64,000 nt of DNA from Bacteroidaceae bacterium (GTDB lineage Bacteria; Bacteroidota; Bacteroidia; Bacteroidales; Bacteroidaceae). The notes beneath the pieces were generated by a model. The model saw nothing but the letters and a program-made list of their open reading frames with translations, searched no databases and was not told where the DNA came from. Position numbers and translations under genes: made by a program. Shown here in pieces: positions 52,427 to 62,540 of the stretch. Positions within the stretch are counted from its first letter, which is position 1. Each line of letters starts with the position of its first letter. The stretch spans positions 18,853 through 82,852 of the forward strand of contig JAKSLL010000009.1 of NCBI GenBank assembly GCA_024401215.1. Direction: 5' to 3'.

Positions 52427-55400
52427 ATGGAAGATTTCGTACACCTACACGTCCACACACATTATAGTATTCTCGATGGCATGTCAAAAGTCGACGAATT
52501 GGTAGATAAAGCTATCGCCAACGGAATGAGAGGTATGGCATTGACTGACCATGGAAATATGTTCGGAATAAAGGACTTTTTCGATTACTGCTCAAATGTA
52601 AACAGTAAAAGGAAAAAAGAAGGTTTGGAGCCCTTTAAGCCAATTTTCGGTTGTGAGATGTATGTCGCCAGACGAAACAAGGAGGACATGACCACAAAAG
52701 CCGACAGAAGTGGTAATCACCTCATTGTACTTGCAAAAAATGAAAAGGGATACAGAAACCTCATAAAACTTGTTTCAAGAGCATGGGTTGACGGAAACTA
52801 TATCCGCCCACGAACAGACAAGAAAGATCTTGCTGAATTCCACGAAGACCTCATCATCTGCTCAGCATGTCTTGCTGGTGAGCCACAAGAATTTGTGCGC
52901 CGAGCTCTACGCCTGGCAAAATTCGCGAGCGAACCATTGTCAAAAGAGGAACTGCTCGCAAAAGCAGAAGAATCAGTAAAATGGTATAAAGACATCTTTG
53001 GTGATGATTATTATATGGAGCTCATGCGCCACCAAGTGACAGACCCTACAATAACAGCAAACAGGGAGACTTACGAGGAGCAATTAGCCATCGAACCATA
53101 CCTCATCGAGATTGCAAAGAAATACAACGTGAAACTTATCTGTTCGAACGACTCACACTTTGTTAATCAAGATGACGCAGAAGCCCATGAAAGACTTTTA
53201 TGCCTTTCAACAGGAAAACGAATAGACGAACCTCACATGCTCTATTCAAAGCAAGAATGGTTCAAGACAAAAGAAGAAATGAACGGCGTATTCAGTGACA
53301 TTCCTGAAGCGCTTAGCAACACTATTGAGATTCTCGACAAGGTTGAGACATTCGACATAGACAGCAACCCTATCATGCCATTCTTCCCTATTCCTGAAGA
53401 TTTTGGAACAGAAGAGTTATGGCGACAGAAATATTCACAAGAAGACCTCTTCAAAGAATTCACATCTGATGAAAATGGCGAAAACCAAATGCCGGCAGAA
53501 GACGGTGAGGCTAAGATAAAAAAGCTCGGTGGATTCGACAAATTATACAGAATAAAGTTTGAAGCAGACTATCTTGCAAAGCTTGCTTACGAAGGAGCCC
53601 AAAGGATATACGGCTCAGGAACTGCCGACAACATAACTGCCGACAAACTTATTGTGGGATCGTACGGAATACCAGAAAATGTTGAAGACAGAATCAGGTT
53701 CGAACTTCACATCATGAAGACAATGGGATTCCCTGGATACTTCCTCATCGTTCAGGATTTCATCAATTCCGCACGCAAAGAACTTGGCGTTTGGGTTGGT
53801 CCTGGACGTGGTTCCGCCGCTGGTTCTGTAGTAGCATACTGCCTTGGCATCACAAAATTAGACCCACTGAAATACGATTTGCTGTTTGAGCGTTTCCTTA
53901 ACCCTGACCGTATCTCCCTTCCTGATATCGATACCGACTTCGATGATGATGGTCGTGGCAAAGTGCTTAATTGGGTGATGGACAAGTATGGGCATGCCAA
54001 CTGCGCCCATATTATTACTTACGGCACCATGGCAGCCAAAAACTCTATTAAGGATGTTGCCCGAGTTCAGAATATCCCTCTTCCAATAGTAAATGGATGG
54101 TGTAAAGCTATGCCCGAGAAGCTTCCCGATGGAATGAAGCCAAAACTTAAGAACTATCTACAATGCACACCAGAACTTAAGGCTGCAGCGACTTCACCAG
54201 AGAAAAGCGAACGAGATACTATCGAATACGCAAATAAGCTTGAGGGTACAGTAAGAAACACAGGTATTCACGCATGCGGATTCATCATCTGCCGTGACCC
54301 TATTTCTGACCATGTGCCTGTATCTACTGCTGACGACCCTGATTTTCCTGAAATAAAAACAGCCGTAACGCAATACGATGGCCATGTCATAGAATCAACG
54401 GGACTTATCAAGATGGACTTTCTCGGCCTTAAAACACTTTCCGAGCAAAAGGAAGCTTGTAGAATCGTGAAGGCTGTCCATGGCATAGACATTGACCTCG
54501 ATAATATACCTATTGACGATGAACTGACATACGAACTATATCAGAAAGGACAGACCATCGGCACATTCCAGTTCGAATCGGCAGGCATGCAGAAATATCT
54601 TCGTGAACTTCACCCTACAGTCTTTGAAGACCTTATTGCCATGAATGCCTTGTATCGTCCAGGACCTATGGACTATATACCTTCGTTCATCGCGCGCAAA
54701 AACGGGAAAGAGCCTATCACATACGATATTGACTGTATGGAGACTTATTTGAAGGACACATACGGCATTACTGTGTACCAAGAGCAAGTCATGCTCTTAA
54801 GTCGCCAATTGGCTAATTTCACCCGAGGCGAATCCGATGCTTTGCGTAAAGCGATGGGTAAGAAGAAGAAAGACATCGTTGACAAAATGAAGCCTAAATT
54901 CATCGAAGGCGGCAAGAAAAACGGACACGACCCGGAGGTGCTGGAGAAGATATGGGCAGACTGGGAGAAATTTGCTTCATACGCTTTCAACAAGTCACAT
55001 GCTGCCTGCTATTCATGGGTGGCATACCAGACAGCTTACCTAAAAGCTCACTACCCAGCAGAGTTTATGGCTGCCATCATGACTCGAAGAAAGAGTGACA
55101 TAAAGGAAATAACAAAACTCATGGACGAATGTAAGTCACTTGGAATTCCGTGTCTCGGCCCAGATGTGAATGAATCGTTCAACAACTTTGGTGTTAACAA
55201 GAAAGGCGAAGTTCGCTTTGGTCTCGCAGCAATCAAAGGCATGGGCGAATCTGCAGTAAACGCCATCGTGACAGAAAGAGAAAAAAATGGACCTTTCACT
55301 TCTGTCTTCGATTTCTTCGAGAGAATAAATTTCAGCCAATGCAACAAGAAGAACATTGAAAACCTCATTGTTGCCGGTGGATTCGACTGTTTTACCGATT

Positions 55401-56227
55401 TCTCACGAGAGACATTCTTTGCTCCTGGACAAAAAGCTGGCGAAACTTACCTGGATGTTCTTGTACGATACGGCAACAGCTACCAACAAGATAAATTCCA
55501 GTCACAAACATCACTTTTTGGAAACATGGGCATTGAAGTGAGCCACCCAGCCATACCTAAAGAATGGCCTGTATGGGGTAACCTCGAACGCCTCAACAAA
55601 GAACGTGAACTTGTAGGCATATACCTATCTGCTCATCCTCTCGATGAATATGCTCCAATTTTGGATTACATCTGCAACACTCATTCCAACCTGCTTGAAG
55701 ATCAAAAAGAGAAATTAAGCGAAATGCAAGAGGTAATCCTCGGTGGAATCGTCACTTCTGTCAGAGTTGGTGAAAGCAGAACTGGCAAGCCTTACGGAAT
55801 AGTGAAATTAGAAGACTTTGAAGGCGCTGGCGAAATAGCTCTTTTTGGAAGAGACTGGATTACATACAGAAATTTCTTTGTTGAAGGGGCGTGTCTGCTT
55901 ATACGCTTAAAAATAGAACCAAACAAGTACCAAACAGGCAAGTTTAACACAAATGTCTGCTCTGTGGATTTGTTATCAGAAATAAAAGACACAGTCATAA
56001 ATAAAGTCACAATAGAAGTTGATTTGGATGATCTTAACGAAAATTTAGCGCAAGATCTTATTGAGAATATCAATGAGAATCGCGGTAATGCTGAATTACA
56101 GTTCATCGTTAAAACTTTTGATGGCATGTGTGTCGAATGTCTTTCAAAAAGCACTAAAGTTTTAGTGGGAAAGAATTTCTACAGATTTCTGAAAGACAAT
56201 GAGATGCTCAAAGTGACCATAAACTGA
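52427..56227 (+). CDS. dnaE: DNA polymerase III alpha subunit
   Basis: 1266 residues, normal for Bacteroidetes DnaE. The N-terminal PHP domain opens HLHVHTHYSILDGMSKV, with DHGNMFG and CSNDSHFV. The polymerase core has GPGRGSAAGSVVAYCL, LPDIDTDFDDDGR (catalytic Asp triad) and RPGPMDYIPSFIARK, with YQEQVM and FNKSHAACYSWVAYQTAYLK in the fingers. A helix-hairpin-helix region (FGLAAIKGMGESAV) and a C-terminal OB fold (about 1090-1180; EVILGGIVTSVRVGESRTGKPYGIVKLEDFEG) follow. It is the replicative polymerase; trxA follows after 67 bases. Confidence 0.98.
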   Translation: MEDFVHLHVHTHYSILDGMSKVDELVDKAIANGMRGMALTDHGNMFGIKDFFDYCSNVNSKRKKEGLEPFKPIFGCEMYVARRNKEDMTTKADRSGNHLIVLAKNEKGYRNLIKLVSRAWVDGNYIRPRTDKKDLAEFHEDLIICSACLAGEPQEFVRRALRLAKFASEPLSKEELLAKAEESVKWYKDIFGDDYYMELMRHQVTDPTITANRETYEEQLAIEPYLIEIAKKYNVKLICSNDSHFVNQDDAEAHERLLCLSTGKRIDEPHMLYSKQEWFKTKEEMNGVFSDIPEALSNTIEILDKVETFDIDSNPIMPFFPIPEDFGTEELWRQKYSQEDLFKEFTSDENGENQMPAEDGEAKIKKLGGFDKLYRIKFEADYLAKLAYEGAQRIYGSGTADNITADKLIVGSYGIPENVEDRIRFELHIMKTMGFPGYFLIVQDFINSARKELGVWVGPGRGSAAGSVVAYCLGITKLDPLKYDLLFERFLNPDRISLPDIDTDFDDDGRGKVLNWVMDKYGHANCAHIITYGTMAAKNSIKDVARVQNIPLPIVNGWCKAMPEKLPDGMKPKLKNYLQCTPELKAAATSPEKSERDTIEYANKLEGTVRNTGIHACGFIICRDPISDHVPVSTADDPDFPEIKTAVTQYDGHVIESTGLIKMDFLGLKTLSEQKEACRIVKAVHGIDIDLDNIPIDDELTYELYQKGQTIGTFQFESAGMQKYLRELHPTVFEDLIAMNALYRPGPMDYIPSFIARKNGKEPITYDIDCMETYLKDTYGITVYQEQVMLLSRQLANFTRGESDALRKAMGKKKKDIVDKMKPKFIEGGKKNGHDPEVLEKIWADWEKFASYAFNKSHAACYSWVAYQTAYLKAHYPAEFMAAIMTRRKSDIKEITKLMDECKSLGIPCLGPDVNESFNNFGVNKKGEVRFGLAAIKGMGESAVNAIVTEREKNGPFTSVFDFFERINFSQCNKKNIENLIVAGGFDCFTDFSRETFFAPGQKAGETYLDVLVRYGNSYQQDKFQSQTSLFGNMGIEVSHPAIPKEWPVWGNLERLNKERELVGIYLSAHPLDEYAPILDYICNTHSNLLEDQKEKLSEMQEVILGGIVTSVRVGESRTGKPYGIVKLEDFEGAGEIALFGRDWITYRNFFVEGACLLIRLKIEPNKYQTGKFNTNVCSVDLLSEIKDTVINKVTIEVDLDDLNENLAQDLIENINENRGNAELQFIVKTFDGMCVECLSKSTKVLVGKNFYRFLKDNEMLKVTIN

Positions 56228-56294
56228 CAAATGGATGTCTTTCACCATTTCTATTGCTAACTAACATAAATAACAATTAAATAATACATACATT

Positions 56295-56606
56295 ATGAAT
56301 ATTAACGACTCAAATTACGAAGAAATCGCAAATCAAGGTTTGCCAATTGTGCTCGACTTCTGGGCAACATGGTGTGGTCCATGCAAAATGATTTCACCTA
56401 TCATAGAAGAACTTTCGACTGAATACGAAGGCAAGGTTGTTGTTGGCAAAGTCAACATTGAAGACGAAGCAGAAGACTTAATAGCTGAATTTGGCATACG
56501 CAATGTTCCAACTGTACTGTTCATCAAAGACGGAGAGGTTGTTGACAAAGTCTTAGGCGCTGCATCAAAAAGCAAATTTGACGAGAAAATAAAAGCTCTG
56601 CTTTGA
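56295..56606 (+). CDS. trxA: Thioredoxin
   Basis: 103 residues. The active site WCGPCK lies in LDFWATWCGPCKMISPIIEEL (about residue 30). The cis-Pro loop is FGIRNVPTVLFIKDGE, and the end GAASKSKFDEKIKALL matches classic thioredoxin. There is no signal peptide, so it is cytoplasmic. It reduces disulfides in ribonucleotide reductase and other targets. A hairpin followed by T-runs lies about 125 bases downstream. Confidence 0.97.
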   Translation: MNINDSNYEEIANQGLPIVLDFWATWCGPCKMISPIIEELSTEYEGKVVVGKVNIEDEAEDLIAEFGIRNVPTVLFIKDGEVVDKVLGAASKSKFDEKIKALL

Positions 56607-56731
56607 CAACATTACAAAAAAAAATCCCAATCAATCGGTAAAAAAACATTTTCGGTCTGTATGGCTACGCTCCGCGCCAAAAAAAACACATAAAAATATC
56701 GAAAAATAAATAAAAACAATATATGCTAATT

Positions 56732-56760
56732 ATACCCATCCTTTATAAAGGGTATATTTT
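56732..56760 (+). terminator. Possible terminator after trxA
   Basis: ATACCC (56732-56737) and GGGTAT (56750-56755), with a nested CCTTTATAAAGG, are followed by ATTTTT. A TATTTTTG box at 56764-56771 directly after it could begin the next transcript. Confidence 0.5.
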
Positions 56761-56763
56761 TCC

Positions 56764-56771
56764 TATTTTTG
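56764..56771 (+). promoter_or_regulatory. -7 box upstream of small acidic gene
   Basis: TATTTTTG fits TAnnTTTG and lies 86 bases before the ATG at 56858. The -33 position (CTTT at 19 bases) is a partial match. Confidence 0.45.
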
Positions 56772-56857
56772 TTTATTTTTACATATTTTCTTTTATGCGC
56801 GAAGCGTCAATCATCTAATCGTACAGGTTAAAACATTTTCAAATTAAACTTTCAATT

Positions 56858-57181
56858 ATGAGCAACATAGACAACGAAATACTCTTAGGAGCAGAAGAAG
56901 ATGCAAAAGAAGTTGAGTTTATCCTCAACTACATTGGTTCAGAAAACCGTGAAAAGTTGTCTGAAGAAGATATCTACTATTGCCTTGATGTAATGCTTGA
57001 ATTACTCGATAAAATCTGCGATTCTTCTGCAGATGACGACACCATTGAAGTTGACACAGAAGACATAGCGAAAAATATCCAAAAGAAAGCAAAAAAAGAA
57101 GGCATGGGACCATACGACATCGACACACTTACTCTTATTGTCGAAGCTGAACTCGAATATAACGAACAATTCGAAGATTAG
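56858..57181 (+). CDS. Small acidic conserved-type protein
   Basis: 107 residues, about 30 per cent Asp and Glu, all-helical in pattern (VEFILNYIGSENREKLSEEDIYYCLDVMLELLDKI...ELEYNEQFED). No signal peptide, helix of membrane type or catalytic motif. A segment DDDTIEVDTEDIAKNIQKKAKKEG could be a loop plus basic helix. I do not recognise the family. It is monocistronic, with its own -7 box and a strong terminator. The TAG stop starts the palindrome word TAGTAATGGTGAAA, shared with 62678-62691. Confidence 0.8.
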   Translation: MSNIDNEILLGAEEDAKEVEFILNYIGSENREKLSEEDIYYCLDVMLELLDKICDSSADDDTIEVDTEDIAKNIQKKAKKEGMGPYDIDTLTLIVEAELEYNEQFED

Positions 57182-57226
57182 TAATGGTGAAATAATAACT
57201 TCGGAAAATTGGGCTTGTATTTTTAG

Positions 57227-57262
57227 GCCCCCTCTGACATGAAATCAAAGGGGGCTTATTTT
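57227..57262. terminator. Terminator between convergent genes
   Basis: GCCCCCT (57227-57233) pairs with AGGGGGC (57249-57255), followed by TTATTTTAT. It lies between the plus-strand acidic gene and the minus-strand tsaE and could act for both. Confidence 0.75.
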
Positions 57263-57288
57263 ATATTCAAACATCATTATGAAACTCA

Positions 57289-57699
57289 TCAGATGCGTAT
57301 CACTCTACTGCCGTCGGCATCTTCCTCTATCACCACCTTCACCACATCTTCAGGAAGGAAGTCTTCGATCAGCTCAGGCCATTCCATAAAGCATATATTA
57401 CCTGAATAGACATAATCTTCATATCCAATATCCAAAACCTCCTGTTCCTTTTTTATTCTGTAGAAATCAAAATGATATATTGGATTACCTTTTCCATCGA
57501 GGTATTCGTTAACGATGGCAAATGTAGGTGAATTGATGACATCTTCAACACCCAACTGTTCGCACACAGCCTTGATGAATGTTGTCTTTCCTGCTCCCAT
57601 CTTACCATAGAAAGCAAAAACAGTGTTTTCTCCCATTTCATCGATAAACTTAGAAGCAGCTTCACCGATTTCATCGATTGTATGTATTCTTATTTCCAT
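57289..57699 (-). CDS. tsaE: tRNA t6A-modification ATPase TsaE
   Basis: 136 residues. Walker A is [10 protein letters not shown] (about 32-41), followed by [20 protein letters not shown] (Asp of the second motif) and [13 protein letters not shown]. It is the small ATPase that drives turnover of the TsaB-TsaD-TsaE complex making t6A37 on ANN-decoding tRNAs. It lies 48 bases after porX, a neighbour pair I recall from other Bacteroidales. Confidence 0.96.
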   Translation of the reverse strand: MEIRIHTIDEIGEAASKFIDEMGENTVFAFYGKMGAGKTTFIKAVCEQLGVEDVINSPTFAIVNEYLDGKGNPIYHFDFYRIKKEQEVLDIGYEDYVYSGNICFMEWPELIEDFLPEDVVKVVIEEDADGSRVIRI

Positions 57700-57747
57700 A
57701 ACAAATAAATTATTATCAAAAGAACTTATTTCTTACAAGTTACTATA

Positions 57748-59298
57748 CTAATTCTTTTTCTTGCTCTGCATAGAGATGAGAGGTATGAGCATTTCCTCCA
57801 TACTTATGCCACCATGCTGAAATGTGTTTTTATAATAACTCACATAATAGTTATAGTTATTAGGGTATGCGAAGAAATCGTCATTCTGAGCAAAAATATA
57901 AGTGGTGCTTATGTTTGGTGATGGAAGGAATGCCGCTTTAGGCGCCTTCACCTCAAACACCTGCTTGTTGTTATAGCTGAGATTCTTTCCCAGCTTATAT
58001 CGCAGATTTGTATTTGTATTTTTATCACCTATCACTTTTATTGGATTGTTCACCCTAATTGAGCCATGATCTGTTGTAATTATAATCTTAGCATCAGTTT
58101 TAGCAAGTTCCTTAAACAAATCCCTTACAGGGGAATTATGAAACCACGAAGCAGTAATGCTGCGGTAAGCCTGTTCATCGCTTGCCAACTCTCTCACCAT
58201 ACGTGATTCCGTACGGGCATGGCTGAGCATATCAATGAAATTTATAACAAGCACATTCAAGTCATTGTTCATAAGGTTTTTGAACTTATCAACAATCTTT
58301 TCTGAATCAGAAGAATTGTTAAGTTTGAAATACGAGAAGGTGTTTTTCCTTCTGTATCTGTCAAATTGAGTCTGTATCAAAGGTTCCTCATTGAGGTTCT
58401 TACCCTCTTCTTCATCTTCGTCCACCCACAAATCAGGAAACAATTGTGCTATCTGATTTGGCATCAATCCTGAAAAAATAGCATTCCTCGCATATTGAGT
58501 AGCAGTCGGAAGAATCGACACATAAAGTTGTTCATCAAAAACAAAGTCATCTGCCAACTCCTTGGAAATCTCACGCCACTGGTCATATCGGAAATTGTCG
58601 AATACAACGAGAAAAACCTTATCGCCATTATCTAACAATGGAAATATTTTCTTCTTAAAAACATCTGGTGACATCAGAGGACGCTTTTCGCTATCAGACA
58701 CCCATCCCATATAGTTTTTCCGCACAAACTTAGCAAACTCATTATTCGCCTCTGCTTTCTGCATCTTCAGCATTTCTGTCATTTCGCTATTAGTGTCAGA
58801 GAGTTCCAATTCCCAATACACAAGTCGCTTGTACACTTCAATCCATTCGTCAAGTGTATAGGAATCGTTTATCTGCATACCTATTTTTGAGAAATTTTGC
58901 TGATAACCGCTATTTGCCACTTCAGTCTGTATCTCTTTCTTATGGAGATGCTTCTTCAATGTGAGGAATATCTGATTAGGATTTACTGGCTTTATGAGAT
59001 AATCTGCGATTTTCTGCCCTATTGCCAAATCCATGATATTCTCCTCCTCACTCTTTGTCACCATCACAATAGGAATTGTAGGGTTTATTTCCTTGATCAT
59101 TGAAAGAGTGTCAAGTCCACTGAGACCAGGCATATTCTCATCCAAGAATATCAAGTCAAAATTCTGCTCACGACAAAGATCAAGAGCATCCTGACCATTT
59201 GTCGCTGTGACAACTTCGTAGTCTTTCTTTTCAAGGAAAATGACATAAGCCTTTAACAGCTCAATCTCGTCATCAACCCAAAGCAATGTCCCATTCAT
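57748..59298 (-). CDS. porX: T9SS response regulator PorX (receiver plus PglZ)
   Basis: 516 residues. The N-terminal receiver domain (1-120) has the acidic pair DD at 9-10, phospho-acceptor Asp53 in LIFLDENMPG and YLIKPVNP at the end. Residues 210-515 form the PglZ/alkaline-phosphatase-like domain: VFLVVFDNFRYDQW, LPTATQYARNAIFSGLMP, NVLVINFIDMLSHAR and IIITTDHGSIRV, so the metal-site Asp/His residues are retained. PorX works with the PorY kinase and an ECF sigma factor to control T9SS genes in Porphyromonas; neither partner is in the window. A MITE-like element lies 40 bases upstream. Confidence 0.95.
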   Translation of the reverse strand: MNGTLLWVDDEIELLKAYVIFLEKKDYEVVTATNGQDALDLCREQNFDLIFLDENMPGLSGLDTLSMIKEINPTIPIVMVTKSEEENIMDLAIGQKIADYLIKPVNPNQIFLTLKKHLHKKEIQTEVANSGYQQNFSKIGMQINDSYTLDEWIEVYKRLVYWELELSDTNSEMTEMLKMQKAEANNEFAKFVRKNYMGWVSDSEKRPLMSPDVFKKKIFPLLDNGDKVFLVVFDNFRYDQWREISKELADDFVFDEQLYVSILPTATQYARNAIFSGLMPNQIAQLFPDLWVDEDEEEGKNLNEEPLIQTQFDRYRRKNTFSYFKLNNSSDSEKIVDKFKNLMNNDLNVLVINFIDMLSHARTESRMVRELASDEQAYRSITASWFHNSPVRDLFKELAKTDAKIIITTDHGSIRVNNPIKVIGDKNTNTNLRYKLGKNLSYNNKQVFEVKAPKAAFLPSPNISTTYIFAQNDDFFAYPNNYNYYVSYYKNTFQHGGISMEEMLIPLISMQSKKKN

Positions 59299-59338
59299 CT
59301 GATATCTTTTTTATGATTAGTAACGTGTAAAAACTCGT

Positions 59339-59636
59339 TAAGTAGGTGATCAAAATTAGTTTTATAATAGATATACTCTATTTTGATGCAGATTACTATC
59401 TTCAGCAGAAGGAGCTATGCGGGCATAGCGACTGAGGATGAAGTAGTAATATGACGAGGCAAGAAATTGATTAAATATCTATTTCGAAGACTCGGGGCGC
59501 AGCGCTCGACTTGTCGGAGCCAAAGAATGAAGGCGAACGAGAAGGCGATAAGCGCAAGGGTGTTTCAAAAGAGAGTATAGATATTAAGAACACACCTACG
59601 AGGATGAACTTATAAATAATTTTGATTACCTACTTA
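59339..59636 (+). mobile_element. MITE-like element, copy 2
   Basis: 298 bp with inverted ends TAAGTAGGTGATCAAAATTA (59339-59358) and TAATTTTGATTACCTACTTA (59617-59636), 19 of 20 complementary. No gene. The right half (GCTCGACTTGTCGGAGCC to the end) is the inverse of the left part of copy 1 at 41147. It carries about 100 internal bases (59410-59510) missing from copy 1. Each end holds an outward TAATTTTG. The porW stop TAA (59636-59634) is the last three bases of the element. Confidence 0.8.
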
Positions 59637-62540
59637 GAATAAAAAGTCATCATCATATTCCTCATAATCCTCATCTTCTTCCTCCTCATCTTCTTCACCC
59701 TGCAATTTGAAGTCTGTAGGTCCATCAAAAGGATATCCATCTCCATTCATATTTGCGCCAGGCTCCATATTCTCATCAAAGAAGTTGAAATAGTCCATGA
59801 AGCTCAACCCTTTTTTCAGTTTTGCCAGATTCTCCTCACTTATAATAAAGCATTTCAAACCTTTTAGCTTCGCAGCCATTTCATCGTCATTAAGAAGACG
59901 GCGCATATAAATGTACGCTTCATCATAATTCAAGAATGTGCGCACTTGTAGCATATCAATACCATCGCCTTTCTCTACACCCATATCAAAGTTACGTACT
60001 GCAAAGGTAGTAAAGTTATAGCGTGCAATCTCAAAAAGCAGCTGATTTTCATCGATGGAATCGCGCTCATAGGCAATAGTAAACACATAATTGCATATTT
60101 TCTCTGTGCTGAATGTAGAATCGCCATTAAGCGAGTCACCATTCTCTCCGAAACGCATTCTGCGCTCCCAAATACTTCCTCCTGTGAACTTTCCGCTTGA
60201 AAGCAGACGACCTTCCTTCAACCCCTTCACATACAAACCTGCCAGTTCACTCACACTTGATTTTGGATATTTCTCAACTATACTCTTGAGCTTATTCATA
60301 AAATTGTCCGTATTACCCATTTCAAGCTGACTCATTGCCTCCAAGAACATGAAACGTGGTCGATTGTCTCCTTTCGGATACTCCTTTTCTGTAAACGAAC
60401 TATTATCCAACACCTTTTGGTATTCTCCTGCATTGAAAGCCTCCCATGTCACCGTATAAATCGAATCCTCTATCTGCTTGCCATATCTGCCTTTATACTC
60501 AAACTGAGGGTCGGCAATCATCAAGCCATGCTCATTTTCAGGAAATTCCTCCATGAGTTTCTGTCTGTACACTTCTGCATCATCACGTCTATCCATTCGC
60601 GAATAAAGCTGGAACATATTATAATATGTCTCATCCATGTGCTCGTATTCTGGAAAATCGACAAGGATGCGCTTGAATGTTCTTTCTGCAAGAGGGAAAT
60701 TCTCCATCCTATCCTTATACACAACAGCCGAACCATACAAGCCCTCCACAAGCGCGGCATTGGAAGCTGCCATCTGCTCTTCTGTGAACGGAATATCTTT
60801 CAAGTAAAACTCTGGACGATGAGGATCATCCTCATATTCTGCCTGTTTAAGAGAATCTTTCTCTGCCTTTAAAGCTGCTTTGTCTTTCTTGCCGCCCCCC
60901 TCTTCTTCTTCCAGAATCATAGCAGATTCCTCCTCCGACAGACTATCATTCACCTGTTCATCATTGAAATCACTCAGCACAGTCTTGTTCTTTCTCTGCC
61001 AATCATCAGCAAGTTCACGCTTTCCCCACTTCTTCTCAAACTCCTTCTTACCTGCAGCCACCGTTGTAGGATTATAGAAATACCATAAAGCAGCCTCTCT
61101 GTTATTCCTGTTTGCTGCTGTGCGAGGACCTATTGTGGAAGACGCATTAGTACGCTGGCTGGTTGTGCTTGACGAGCTTGACTCGGCATTCTTACGCTCC
61201 TCCTCCTTCTCTTTCTTCTTCAATTCCTCAATGGTTTTCTTAATCTTTGCCATTCGAGTGACAGAGTCAAGCTTTGCCATCATCTGCAAACTATCCTGCA
61301 CCTCCACAGCTTCGGCTGAAGGGAGAAGTTCGTCAAGAATCTTGCTCCTCTCGTCTATCTCCTTATAGTCTTCTCTATCTTTATCAAAAAGACCCAAAGC
61401 CTGAGAGTAGCACTTCTGAGCGTCAACAAATTTCTCTCTCATCCAATAGAGCTGGCCAAGATGCAGAAGCACAACACCCTTCTCTATACCATTTTTCGAA
61501 CTCTTCTCCACTCCATCGCTATAAGCCCAAATGGCGCGAGTAGTATCACCCTTAGCAAGATAGATATTACCTAAAGCATAATACACCTGATCAAGATATT
61601 CCTTATTCTTTGGATTCTTAGCCATCGCATTAAGCTTCCTTATCATCTGCTTAGAGTGTCCTTTTGCCATCGCCTCCGTCAGCTGGATGCGAGCGTTGAA
61701 CTCAAGGTCGTAGGAAGGGTTTCTCTTTATGACTTTCTTGAAATATTTGAACGCTTCCTTATCATTGCCTGTCTTATGATGAAGCTGTCCTAACAAGAAA
61801 TACAATCGTGTCTTCTGTCTGCCTCGCGTTTCCGCCTTTAGCGATTTCTCTATATTTGGAATCGCCTCCTTATACATTTTTTGGCGAAGCTGAATATCCG
61901 CATATACCTGTGCCTTAAGAGGTTCCAGCGTGTTTGGGAAACTGTCACGCTGTGCTCGCTGCAAGAGGTCTTCGGCATCATAAAACCATTCCATCTCTGC
62001 ATAGCATCTTGCTTCGAGCACTCTCGCCCTGGCTATGATATTAGGTTTTGAGAAATACAAACGCTGGATATAGGCGTATGTTGTTGCAGCCTCCATATAA
62101 TCGCCTTTACGGAATTGAGCCTCAGCCATCAAAAACCATGCCTTCCAAAGGAATGGATTATATTCTTTCTGGCTCAGCCAAATCTTATCTTTAGGAGTTT
62201 TCTGCCTATTTGACTTCCACTCAGGCTTTTTTGTTATCGTGTGAGTCTTTATGGTCTTTTGGCATTTTGTTATCGCCGTCTCAAAATTCGATGAGCCAAT
62301 CTTGACTGTATTCTTATTGCCTGTCGCATAAAGAGGAATTATTTCCGTGAAATTATCCTTATTGCCCTCTTCCTGCTGAAGTCGCCCTTCCTTAAAGGAC
62401 TCATTCCCATTAAAATAGGTATTATAACGCGCCTTAAATGCTTGCACACTACGAGTCATGCTCGTATTCTTTTTTGTAGAACACGCAGCAAGCACACCAA
62501 GCGCAATTGCTATGAACAATATATATTGGAGTCTTCTCAA
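59634..62540 (-). CDS. porW: T9SS periplasmic lipoprotein PorW/SprE (TPR)
   Basis: 968 residues. Lipobox VLAAC, with Cys20. RSVQAFKARYNTYFNGNESFKEG opens the SprE/PorW family. Tetratricopeptide repeats span about 130-400 (AWFLMAEAQFRKGDYMEAATTYAYIQRL, LGQLHHKTGNDKEAFKYFKKVIKRNP, YALGNIYLAKGDTTRAIWAYSDG). A charged linker (430-600) and a second repeat region (600-800; AERTFKRILVDFPEYEHMDETYYNMFQLYSRM) follow; the tail is highly acidic. PorW joins the outer-membrane translocon to the PorK-PorN ring. Its stop codon is supplied by the MITE-like element. Confidence 0.94.
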   Translation of the reverse strand: MRRLQYILFIAIALGVLAACSTKKNTSMTRSVQAFKARYNTYFNGNESFKEGRLQQEEGNKDNFTEIIPLYATGNKNTVKIGSSNFETAITKCQKTIKTHTITKKPEWKSNRQKTPKDKIWLSQKEYNPFLWKAWFLMAEAQFRKGDYMEAATTYAYIQRLYFSKPNIIARARVLEARCYAEMEWFYDAEDLLQRAQRDSFPNTLEPLKAQVYADIQLRQKMYKEAIPNIEKSLKAETRGRQKTRLYFLLGQLHHKTGNDKEAFKYFKKVIKRNPSYDLEFNARIQLTEAMAKGHSKQMIRKLNAMAKNPKNKEYLDQVYYALGNIYLAKGDTTRAIWAYSDGVEKSSKNGIEKGVVLLHLGQLYWMREKFVDAQKCYSQALGLFDKDREDYKEIDERSKILDELLPSAEAVEVQDSLQMMAKLDSVTRMAKIKKTIEELKKKEKEEERKNAESSSSSTTSQRTNASSTIGPRTAANRNNREAALWYFYNPTTVAAGKKEFEKKWGKRELADDWQRKNKTVLSDFNDEQVNDSLSEEESAMILEEEEGGGKKDKAALKAEKDSLKQAEYEDDPHRPEFYLKDIPFTEEQMAASNAALVEGLYGSAVVYKDRMENFPLAERTFKRILVDFPEYEHMDETYYNMFQLYSRMDRRDDAEVYRQKLMEEFPENEHGLMIADPQFEYKGRYGKQIEDSIYTVTWEAFNAGEYQKVLDNSSFTEKEYPKGDNRPRFMFLEAMSQLEMGNTDNFMNKLKSIVEKYPKSSVSELAGLYVKGLKEGRLLSSGKFTGGSIWERRMRFGENGDSLNGDSTFSTEKICNYVFTIAYERDSIDENQLLFEIARYNFTTFAVRNFDMGVEKGDGIDMLQVRTFLNYDEAYIYMRRLLNDDEMAAKLKGLKCFIISEENLAKLKKGLSFMDYFNFFDENMEPGANMNGDGYPFDGPTDFKLQGEEDEEEEDEDYEEYDDDFLF

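Noticed and set aside
57748-59298. PglZ gene as part of a BREX defence system
   Set aside because: The receiver domain plus PglZ architecture and neighbouring porW identify PorX; no other BREX genes are present.
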